Assembly: GCA_946412245.1 (NCBI GenBank)
Contig: CAMKGM010000032.1
Location: forward strand, 1 to 34,549
Length of the DNA: 34,549 bases
Origin: an uncultured Bacteroidales bacterium
Lineage (GTDB): Bacteria > Bacteroidota > Bacteroidia > Bacteroidales > Muribaculaceae
Direction of reading: 5' to 3'
Shown here one piece after another: positions 15,044 to 21,840 of the stretch. The notes under the pieces are model-generated. The model had not been told where the DNA came from. It worked only from the letters and a program-made list of their open reading frames with translations, and did not search any database. The position numbers and the translations under genes are program-made. How positions within the stretch are numbered: position 1 is the stretch's first letter; each line of letters starts with the position of its first letter.

Positions 15044-16864
15044 TCAATGAATGCCCAGGATGAGGTTGACCAGAGCGGTCACATCGCTCACGTTCACTGT
15101 GCCGTTGCCGTCAACGTCGGCGCGCGACTCATCCTTGGGGACTACGCCCAGAATCATGTTCACCAGCGTGGTGATGTCGGTCACATTCATTGTGCCGTCT
15201 CCGTTCACATCTCCGGGAATTGCATCTGATTCTCCCATAAAGAGTTCGCAGTCAAAGTAGGCACCACCCCAGTTCTGTTGAATGTAAATGGCCAGCACAT
15301 TGTCGCCCTCTTGGAATGCCTCGGGGCATACCTCGGGGTATATGTAGCGTTCGTCAAGGATATCATTCCAAGTGCTGTGTTCTGAAGTATAGCTCCACCC
15401 CTGGGCATTAATCACTTCCACACCGTTTACGTAAACCACCATGTTGTCGTCGTGCACGTAACGCAGTCTGAAGATAGCATTCGGCTTCAGTTCTTTGATG
15501 TTGAAGGGACGGCGTATCCAGAAACAGTTGTATTCGTTATACCAGTTGGAGTTGTACTGAAGCGATGCGAAAGGACCGTCAGAGTGGTTGGGGCTTGCGA
15601 TGGGCATCGCTACGTTATCCCAACTGCTATCGTCGAATCCTACAGTGTTCCAGCCTTCGGGGGCTTCGGGCCAGTTGTTCTCGCTGATGCGATTAGCACG
15701 CAATGCTTTCACATAATAGGGGTAGAGTGCTTGACCATTGTAGAGCAGTCTGGTCTCATTCTCACCGATGCCACACTCGGTGCACACTCCGTTCTCAAAC
15801 TTGTGTGGGGTGATGGGGTCGGATAAATATGTTCGTCTCAAGTGACAATCGCTACAATACCAATTTCTTGTTCTTGGGTGACCGCATCCGTGTTCTACTT
15901 CTGCCGCGAGGCTTGTATTGGAGTGGGGCTGCTCGTTAATCCACACTTCGCTGATTTGAGCGTAGATCCCGGCACTACTTTCAGTCTTAAATCTGAAATA
16001 GCGGAATTTTTGACTGGAATTAACCTTAAACATCACTTCCACCTGGTTGTCAAATGGCATGGGATAATTATCTCGGCTATCAATTGTTACCCAATTAATG
16101 GCATCGTTGGAGCCTTCCAGTGTCCAACTGCGCAGGGCGCGGTCGTAGAATTGGCGTGAATCGTTGGCTGTGACAATTGAGTATTGGTTTACTGCGACAT
16201 CGGTCGAAGCCTTCATGATAATCCAGCAGTTTGAGGGAGAACCAAAATACTTAGTGGAGGCTTTGTTGTCGCACAAGTTTTTGCTCGACTCGTTCTCTGA
16301 ATTGCCTGAGCCGCCATTGATGTAGCCGTAACCCACTCCGTTGGCGTCAAAACGCGTCCACACGGGATCGTCCGATATTGGAGTGCCTGCTTTGGCCAGT
16401 TCAACTGAGAAGACGCTTTTTTGTGTGTTTGAGGCATCCATATACCTCATGAATCCATAATCATCTTGAAAGGTGTTCATGAACAAGTAGTACCATTGGT
16501 AAGTTGCAAGACTGTAGAACGAAAGGTAGAAGTTGGTCTCTTCGTTCTCTTCAATGTAGGTGTAAGCGAGACTTTCGTCATAAATCAAACCTTCTTCTTG
16601 CAAGTAGCGACCTGTACCTTTGTTATACAATCTATAACCCCAATTGGGTTCTTCAACAAAGCACCACAAGTATTTGTCATTGTCGGCATCGGCAGAGTTG
16701 CGAAACACAATCTCGTAATTATCGTTGGCCGCGCAATAGTATCCTTCGGTCTTGAGGAAATACCAGTAGTTGGTCGACAAGGTAGGGTCATTAGTGGGCA
16801 CAAAGGGCAATGCTTGTGCCAGCATGGGCAGCAATATGGCTGCAATCATTAAAATCTTTTTCAT
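15044..16864 (-). CDS. N-domain, discoidin, CxxC ribbon, jelly roll, dockerin-like tail
   Basis: A 606-residue secreted protein. Signal peptide 1-18 (MKKILMIAAILLPMLAQA). The N-domain at about 19-165 is a diverged copy (LPFVPTNDPTLSTNYWYFLK, KYLWCFVEEP, YRLYNKGTGRYL). Then come a discoidin-like domain about 172-318 (NLCDNKASTKYFGSPSNCWI, RALRSWTLEGSND), the cysteine ribbon about 328-380 (HGCGHPRTRNWYCSDC, HKFENGVCTECGIGENE), a jelly roll about 383-545 (VHDDNMVVYVNGVEV, QQNWGGAYFDCEL) and the dockerin-like pair about 550-606. It has the same order as the preceding gene but lacks the Ig-like module. Followed by intergenic repeat A. Function inferred as ligand binding at the cell surface or in the medium. 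Confidence 0.85.
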   Translation of the reverse strand: MKKILMIAAILLPMLAQALPFVPTNDPTLSTNYWYFLKTEGYYCAANDNYEIVFRNSADADNDKYLWCFVEEPNWGYRLYNKGTGRYLQEEGLIYDESLAYTYIEENEETNFYLSFYSLATYQWYYLFMNTFQDDYGFMRYMDASNTQKSVFSVELAKAGTPISDDPVWTRFDANGVGYGYINGGSGNSENESSKNLCDNKASTKYFGSPSNCWIIMKASTDVAVNQYSIVTANDSRQFYDRALRSWTLEGSNDAINWVTIDSRDNYPMPFDNQVEVMFKVNSSQKFRYFRFKTESSAGIYAQISEVWINEQPHSNTSLAAEVEHGCGHPRTRNWYCSDCHLRRTYLSDPITPHKFENGVCTECGIGENETRLLYNGQALYPYYVKALRANRISENNWPEAPEGWNTVGFDDSSWDNVAMPIASPNHSDGPFASLQYNSNWYNEYNCFWIRRPFNIKELKPNAIFRLRYVHDDNMVVYVNGVEVINAQGWSYTSEHSTWNDILDERYIYPEVCPEAFQEGDNVLAIYIQQNWGGAYFDCELFMGESDAIPGDVNGDGTMNVTDITTLVNMILGVVPKDESRADVDGNGTVNVSDVTALVNLILGIH

Positions 16865-16929
16865 GACTCAATATTTTTCGTTTATTTGTAGCTTTTTTGA
16901 ATAATTTGAAATTTTTTGAAAAATCGGTT

Positions 16930-18570
16930 TTATTGCACACCCAGGATGAGGTTGACCAAGGCGGTGACATCGCTCACGTTCACTGTGCCGTTGCCGTCGA
17001 CGTCGGCACGGGACTCATCTTTGGGAAGGACACCCAAGATCATGTTGACCAGAGCAGTGACATCGCTCACGTTTACCGTGTCGTTGCCGTCCACATCGCC
17101 AGGCAAAGCTTTGTAGGCGCGACCTCGCACCCTGAACTCGGCAAGCTGGAACACATGTTTGCCATCTTCAACACCGCACAATTCAAGCACCTCGAAGCGG
17201 AAGAACCTGTATTCCTTGTTCACCCCGTCGATGTCAAACCTGTACTCAGTCATGTTGCTTGTGCCTAAGCCTGCTTCGGCGCCATTGGGTACGGAGGCAA
17301 GCAGCTCCCACTCTTCGTCCCAGTCGCCTGTCCCCACAAAGCCATAGATTTTCCATGCTTTGGGATTGCGGTTAGGATGGGTGTTGGTGTCGTCGCCTGT
17401 AGTCATCACATAGCCTACAGGCACGCACGGCTGGCTGCTCCTGAGGTCGATAAAGAATGGTCTCCAGGTATCCATCGACAAGAACCACTTCGTGTAGGGA
17501 TTATTGTCGTAGAGTTTCGAGAAGGTGTTGCTGCCTTCGGCATCCTCTGCCGAGCCGCTCAGTCCAGAGATTGTAAATGTCAAATCGAGGTCGGGTTCAA
17601 CATATTTGGGTATCGTGTACTCTTCTTCGAGTTCTAGGGGTATCCTGCCACGCCCCTCGACCCTTACTTTTACTGTAATGTGCTGATCCACATTGGTGCG
17701 CGCTATTGTATAGGGATTGTCCGCTTCCACTCCATTGACAAAGAATTTAAGACTATAGGTTTCAGGACCAATGTAATCGGCATAAATCATACAGTCATTC
17801 ACGTTTTCAGTAAATTCAATTTCAATATGCCCGGTAAACTCCTGTGAAGGGAGGGCAGGAACAACGATTGTGCTGTGCTCGACAAGAGGGTCCATGTCAT
17901 TGAATTCAACCGTTGCCGTCACATCAACTTCCTGGTCAACGTATGTTCGAGTGATTCTGTACGGGTTGTTCACAGGGCGTCCGTTCACATTCAAGGTGAT
18001 TGTGCATTCCTCGCTGCCGCTATAAACGGCATTGAGCATACAGTAATCATCAAACACTTCAAGATTTAGCGACAATTGTCCGTTAGGAGTGGGGGCCTCT
18101 TCTTGCACCAGCGCGTGGATGGCAGTGAAAGTGTTCATTTTCCACGAAGGCGAATGCAACCCGTTATCCGAGTCATAATCCAGGTAGAAAGTGGTGTTCT
18201 CGGCTTTGAAGCAAATGTAGAATGTGTTGTTGCTGCCTTCCTCCACATAGTTGATTTCGGAATTCGACATGTTGTCGGTAAACGAGTAGCCAAGTCTCAT
18301 ATATTTTCTTTCAGCCTTGTTGTAGACCACGGTTTTTCCCGATGATGTGCGTACAAAACACCACAGGTAGGCGTCGGCAGTCGAAGCCGTCGAACTCGCT
18401 TCAACATCGGTCCATTGACCATCGCAGGCATAGAGGTACATGCCGTTGATCTTCAACTGATACCAGTGAATGGGGTAGGTTGATGGACTGGGAGTTGTTT
18501 CAAAAGGTAGCGCTTTTGCTGCCAAGGTACACACGAGTAGGAACAAAATGATTAAAAAAATCTTTTTCAT
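16930..18570 (-). CDS. N-domain, two Ig-like modules, discoidin, dockerin-like tail; first gene of the array
   Basis: A 546-residue secreted protein. Signal peptide about 1-20 (mature end LPFETTPSPSTYPIHWYQLK). N-domain about 21-165 (YLWCFVRTSSGKTVVYNKAE). Two tandem Ig-like modules of about 78 residues each follow (about 172-250 with LNVNGRPVNNPYRITRT, and about 255-330 with FFVNGVEADNPYTIART). The discoidin-like domain is at about 335-480 (LYDNNPYTKWFLSMD, RNPKAWKIYGF) and the dockerin-like pair at about 490-546 (DVDGNDTVNVSDVT, DVDGNGTVNVSDVT). As the promoter-proximal gene it lies next to the divergent regulator at 18805, whose intergenic region holds candidate control sites. No catalytic motif. 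Confidence 0.85.
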   Translation of the reverse strand: MKKIFLIILFLLVCTLAAKALPFETTPSPSTYPIHWYQLKINGMYLYACDGQWTDVEASSTASTADAYLWCFVRTSSGKTVVYNKAERKYMRLGYSFTDNMSNSEINYVEEGSNNTFYICFKAENTTFYLDYDSDNGLHSPSWKMNTFTAIHALVQEEAPTPNGQLSLNLEVFDDYCMLNAVYSGSEECTITLNVNGRPVNNPYRITRTYVDQEVDVTATVEFNDMDPLVEHSTIVVPALPSQEFTGHIEIEFTENVNDCMIYADYIGPETYSLKFFVNGVEADNPYTIARTNVDQHITVKVRVEGRGRIPLELEEEYTIPKYVEPDLDLTFTISGLSGSAEDAEGSNTFSKLYDNNPYTKWFLSMDTWRPFFIDLRSSQPCVPVGYVMTTGDDTNTHPNRNPKAWKIYGFVGTGDWDEEWELLASVPNGAEAGLGTSNMTEYRFDIDGVNKEYRFFRFEVLELCGVEDGKHVFQLAEFRVRGRAYKALPGDVDGNDTVNVSDVTALVNMILGVLPKDESRADVDGNGTVNVSDVTALVNLILGVQ

Positions 18571-18627
18571 TTATTATAAATTTTATTTTATTCTTAATTC
18601 TTAAAATTAAATCTTAAAATAATCTAA

Positions 18628-18659
18628 CAAAAATAATTATAAAAATTTTACCTTAAAAA
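18628..18659 (-). promoter_or_regulatory. Candidate promoter for the dockerin-tailed array
   Basis: On the minus strand TATTTTTG (plus 18635-18628) is an exact -7 box, about 57 bases before the start codon at 18570. The -33 position shows only TTTT, so the promoter may be weak and need an activator. Confidence 0.45.
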
Positions 18660-18708
18660 CATCTTTCATCAAAATTGGTTACACTTTCAAAAAATGAAAC
18701 CAAATTAA

Positions 18709-18750
18709 CAAAATTGCAACCGTTTTTGACAAAACTGCAACCGTTTTTTG
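18709..18750. promoter_or_regulatory. Tandem 21-base direct repeat, candidate operator
   Basis: Two adjacent 21-base copies (18709-18729 and 18730-18750) share CAAAAyTGCAACCGTTTTT. They lie between divergent promoters, about 55-100 bases upstream of the regulator's expected start and 85-130 upstream of the array's. Direct repeats at such distances are a common arrangement for AraC-type regulators, which bind head-to-tail sites. A further inverted pair, TTTCA/TGAAA, lies at about 18685-18699. Confidence 0.5.
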
Positions 18751-18768
18751 CTAATTTCAAACCTTTGT

Positions 18769-18800
18769 ATTGCGCATGATTGGGGTTTTTGCTATTTTTG
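18769..18800 (+). promoter_or_regulatory. Promoter of the AraC-type regulator
   Basis: ATTG at 18769-18772, a 20-base spacer and TATTTTTG at 18793-18800. The expected start is near 18804-18806, which is at the GTG chosen as start codon, so the message may have no leader. Confidence 0.55.
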
Positions 18801-18804
18801 CAAC

Positions 18805-19887
18805 GTGGAACAGTTATATCACATCATCGACGCTTTCTTTGCCCCAGGCATTCTTTTGGGCATGGCACTGTGCCTCTTCTTCTTGCACATCCCGCCCAAG
18901 TCGGCCTTGCGCAACTATCGCGGCGCACGTTACATCATGGGCACTGCCTATCTCCTGTATTCCATCTGCATCTACCTGGAGTATCACGTTTTTGAGGCCA
19001 GTGACAATAACACCCTGGTGCGCCCCATCATCCTCACCATTGCTTGCTACCAGGCCTTTTTGTTCACGAACACGCTCATCACGCTCATCCGCATCAACTA
19101 CGTTACACTGCGCAAGTTGCTGATCGAGGGGTCCGTAATCACTACTGTGACGGCACTTCTGCTCGTTGCCACCATAGGCTATGGAGGCAATGTGGCGGTG
19201 TGGGCGTTTTGGCTTTATGCAGCTTTCTATCTGGTCATGCTGGCATATTTTGTCACGGTCTTTGTGCGAGAGCATAAACACTATGTGTCGCTCATGGACA
19301 ATTACTTCAGCGATGAGGATTCAAGGCGCCTGCGGTGGGTTGAGCGCTCGTTCTATATTTCGCTCGCGGTGGGCGTGCTCGCCCTTGTCTATGCCTTGCT
19401 ACCCGTTCCTGCTGTTGCCTTTGTATTTATGCTTGTTGTGGTGGTGTTCTACGCTGTTTTCGGAGTGCGTTTCATTAATTATGCATTGCAGTTCAATGCC
19501 ATTGAACCGGCCATAACTACTGCTACAGAGGTTGACGATGCCCCTCTCGAATCTGCTGTCTTGGAACTGATGCAACGCATTGATGAACTGATGCGGCAGG
19601 ACAAGTTGTTTAGGAAAAGCGACCTCTCGGTGAGCGACATAGCCCAGCGACTGGGCGAGAATCCTCGTACTGTTTCGGCTGCAATCAATGCCGGCCGGCA
19701 AGTCAATTTCAAGACCTACATCAATGAATTTCGTGTCGAAGAGGCTAAGCGACTCCTTGACGAGGATTCTGCTAACCGTCGCACGGTTGATGCCATTGGT
19801 GCCGAGGTGGGTTTTGCCCACCGCAGCAGTTTCTATCGCGTGTTTAAGCGCTCACAGGGCATTTCGCCCACCGATTACCGCCATTAG
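18805..19887 (+). CDS. Membrane-anchored AraC-family transcription regulator
   Basis: About 360 residues from a GTG at 18805 (VEQLYHIIDAFF). The frame stays open upstream to a TTG at 18748, but that lies ahead of the promoter. The first in-frame ATG (18862) would cut the first membrane helix. The N-terminal 225 residues form about six or seven hydrophobic helices. The C-terminal 100 residues are an AraC/XylS helix-turn-helix domain: LSVSDIAQRLGENPRTVSAA is the first helix-turn-helix, and VDAIGAEVGFAHRSSFYRVF with GISPTDYRH is the second. Such fusions are common in Bacteroidota; their signals are mostly unknown. It is transcribed away from the dockerin array, sharing a 234-base control region, and is a reasonable candidate to regulate it. 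The stop is 6 bases before the next gene. Confidence 0.88.
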   Translation: MEQLYHIIDAFFAPGILLGMALCLFFLHIPPKSALRNYRGARYIMGTAYLLYSICIYLEYHVFEASDNNTLVRPIILTIACYQAFLFTNTLITLIRINYVTLRKLLIEGSVITTVTALLLVATIGYGGNVAVWAFWLYAAFYLVMLAYFVTVFVREHKHYVSLMDNYFSDEDSRRLRWVERSFYISLAVGVLALVYALLPVPAVAFVFMLVVVVFYAVFGVRFINYALQFNAIEPAITTATEVDDAPLESAVLELMQRIDELMRQDKLFRKSDLSVSDIAQRLGENPRTVSAAINAGRQVNFKTYINEFRVEEAKRLLDEDSANRRTVDAIGAEVGFAHRSSFYRVFKRSQGISPTDYRH

Positions 19888-19893
19888 TATGCA

Positions 19894-21591
19894 ATGGCTT
19901 CTATAAAAATGGATTCAGTCAAACTACATAGGTTCAATCGTGAGGAGGAGGCGCAGTCGCTGCCTGAACGGTTCACTTTTCCGTTCAATTATGTCCCACA
20001 CCCGCTATGCAGGCTTGCGGCGGCTCATGTGATGCGCTACCTTGATACCCGCAGCGAGTGGGCTGCCGAGTTGCGCCGAGGCAAGATGCTGGGCGTGCTG
20101 GTGGTGCGTGACCCTGAAGGCGAGTTGGGCTTCCTCGCCGCGTTTTCAGGCAATTTGGCGGGCAAGGTTCTTCACGATTACTTTGTGCCTCCCGTTTATG
20201 ACTTGCTCAATCCTAATGGCGAATTCAAGCGAGGCGAAGCGCAAATCACCGCAATCAATCACGAGATAGCACGCTTGCAGGCCGATGCTTCAGCGACCGC
20301 TCTCCGTGAGCGCTTGCAACAAGTATGCGCTGAACGCGATGCCCAAATCAATGATTATAAGCTCCTGATGGCACGGAGCAAGCACGAGCGCGACTCATTG
20401 CGGCAATCGGGCACGTTGACGGCTGCCGATGAGCAGCAGCTTATCGCGCAAAGTCAGTTTCAAAAGGCAGAGCTCAAGCGTCTGCGACGACAGTGGGATA
20501 GTCGCATTGCGCCGCTGCAAGAGCAAATTGATGAGCGACAAGAAACCGTTTCGCGGCTCAAAGTGCGCCGCCATGCCATGAGCGAGGCGCTGCAAGAACG
20601 CATCTTCTCTCTCTTTGTGGTGCGCAACGCGTGGGGCGAAAGCCTCGATTTGGTGGAGGTATTTAAGCGATACTATGGCGACGATGCCGCCCCCTTGCCG
20701 CCTGCCGGGGCAGGGGAGTGCTGCGCTCCTCGACTCTTGCAGTATGCCTTTCTCAACCAACTCACACCGCTGTGTATGGCTGAGTTTTGGTATGGCGAAT
20801 CGCCCGTGGGCGAGGTGCGTCATCACGGTCACTACTATCCTGCTTGTTCAAGCAAGTGCAAGCCCATTCTCAACTTTATGCTTCAAGGACTTGAGGTGGA
20901 CCCTGATCCTCATTCGGTGCCTAAAGAACCGGAGAAACCCATCGGCATACTCTACGAAGACCGGTGGCTCTTGGCGGTCAATAAACCGGCGGGCATGCTC
21001 TCAGCGCCCGGGCGATTGGGTGTGGAGTCGCTTCCTGAATGCCTGCAACGCGTGCGTGGTGGTGAGCCTCTCTATGTGGTTCATCGGCTTGATATGGCTA
21101 CCTCGGGCGTACTTCTACTTGCTAAAGATTTTGAGGTATATAAGGCTATGCAACAGTTATTTGCCGACCGCAAGGTGACCAAGTGCTATGTCGCTTGGCT
21201 TCACGGTGTGGTTGAGTCTGATAGTGGCAGCATTACGCTACCATTGCGGCCTGACTTAGACCATCGCCCTTATCAGGTGGTCGACGAACGGCATGGCAAA
21301 CCGGCTGTCACTCGCTTTGAGGTGACCGAGCGCCGAGATGGTCTCACCCGCATTCTGTTCTATCCGCTGACGGGCCGCACGCACCAGTTGCGCGTCCATG
21401 CGGCGCACCGGCACGGACTCAATGCCCCCATTGTGGGCGACGCTCTCTATGGCATTCAACCGACTGACTCCGACTCAAGCACGACTATGCCGGGGAAAGT
21501 CAATCGGCTCATGCTCCACGCTCAGTCGCTCACTTTCACGCATCCCCTCACCGCCGTTCAACTCACTCTCACCGCCCCCGCCCCCTTCTGA
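19894..21591 (+). CDS. RluA-family pseudouridine synthase with long N-terminal extension
   Basis: A 565-residue enzyme. The catalytic domain is at about 345-560: it starts with ILYEDRWLLAVNKPAGMLSA and holds the RluA motif HRLDMATSG with the catalytic Asp400, followed by TGRTHQLRVHAA. Enzymes of this family isomerise uridine to pseudouridine in rRNA or tRNA. The usual length is 220-330 residues; here about 340 extra residues precede the domain. They hold FTFPFNYVPHPLCRLAA near residue 28, a long charged coiled coil (about 105-230) and a segment with C and W residues (about 270-325). Longer RluA relatives of this plan occur in several bacteria. The exact target is unclear. ATG at 19894 is chosen; ATG at 19909 is an alternative. 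It is 6 bases after the regulator gene and probably co-transcribed. Confidence 0.9.
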   Translation: MASIKMDSVKLHRFNREEEAQSLPERFTFPFNYVPHPLCRLAAAHVMRYLDTRSEWAAELRRGKMLGVLVVRDPEGELGFLAAFSGNLAGKVLHDYFVPPVYDLLNPNGEFKRGEAQITAINHEIARLQADASATALRERLQQVCAERDAQINDYKLLMARSKHERDSLRQSGTLTAADEQQLIAQSQFQKAELKRLRRQWDSRIAPLQEQIDERQETVSRLKVRRHAMSEALQERIFSLFVVRNAWGESLDLVEVFKRYYGDDAAPLPPAGAGECCAPRLLQYAFLNQLTPLCMAEFWYGESPVGEVRHHGHYYPACSSKCKPILNFMLQGLEVDPDPHSVPKEPEKPIGILYEDRWLLAVNKPAGMLSAPGRLGVESLPECLQRVRGGEPLYVVHRLDMATSGVLLLAKDFEVYKAMQQLFADRKVTKCYVAWLHGVVESDSGSITLPLRPDLDHRPYQVVDERHGKPAVTRFEVTERRDGLTRILFYPLTGRTHQLRVHAAHRHGLNAPIVGDALYGIQPTDSDSSTTMPGKVNRLMLHAQSLTFTHPLTAVQLTLTAPAPF

Positions 21592-21653
21592 CACTTGTTT
21601 TATGGAATATAATCCCGAAAAGATATAATTTTGTTTAAGTGCGAAGCACGACC

Positions 21654-21685
21654 AAACAAATCAGCATAATCAGATTAATCTGCGG
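21654..21685. repeat. Intergenic repeat C, copy 1, with 12-base palindrome
   Basis: AAACAAATCAG, a few bases, then ATCAGATTAATCTG. CAGATTAATCTG (21671-21682) is a perfect palindrome. A related copy lies at 34433-34463. Each lies beyond the 3' terminator of a dockerin-tailed gene, though in opposite orientation to it. Confidence 0.5.
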
Positions 21686-21701
21686 TGCTAGGTTTGGTAA
21701 T

Positions 21702-21738
21702 AGCAAAGGAGGCTCCCCGATGAGCGGGGAACCTCCTT
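21702..21738 (-). terminator. Terminator of the 560-residue protein gene
   Basis: A 14-base-pair stem (21706-21719 with 21725-21738), loop of 5 bases, followed on the minus strand by TTTGCTATT. The stem pairs best as minus-strand RNA, where the single imperfection becomes a G-U pair. A homologous hairpin follows the gene ending at 34194. Confidence 0.8.
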
Positions 21739-21780
21739 AGTTATAGTGGGTTGCTGCTCAAGCAGCATCATTATCAGTGC

Positions 21781-21840
21781 AGAATCATGTTGATCAGAGC
21801 AGAATCATGTTGATCAGTTCAGAATCATGTTGATCAGTGC
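21781..21840. repeat. Three tandem copies of a 20-base unit at a stop codon
   Basis: Units at 21781-21800, 21801-21820 and 21821-21840 share AGAATCATGTTGATCAG and differ only in the final three bases. The unit codes the end of the last dockerin-like repeat and, because 20 is not a multiple of three, the next unit supplies the TGA stop (21814-21816). The other two units are untranslated. Confidence 0.9.

Noticed and set aside
2764-18570. A classical cellulosome or a polysaccharide utilisation locus
   Set aside because: No cohesin, scaffoldin, SusC/SusD pair or recognised polysaccharide-degrading enzyme lies in the array. Only the tails are dockerin-like.
21781-21840. Start of a CRISPR-like array
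   Set aside because: Units are directly adjacent without spacers, only three are present, and they derive from the end of the coding sequence.
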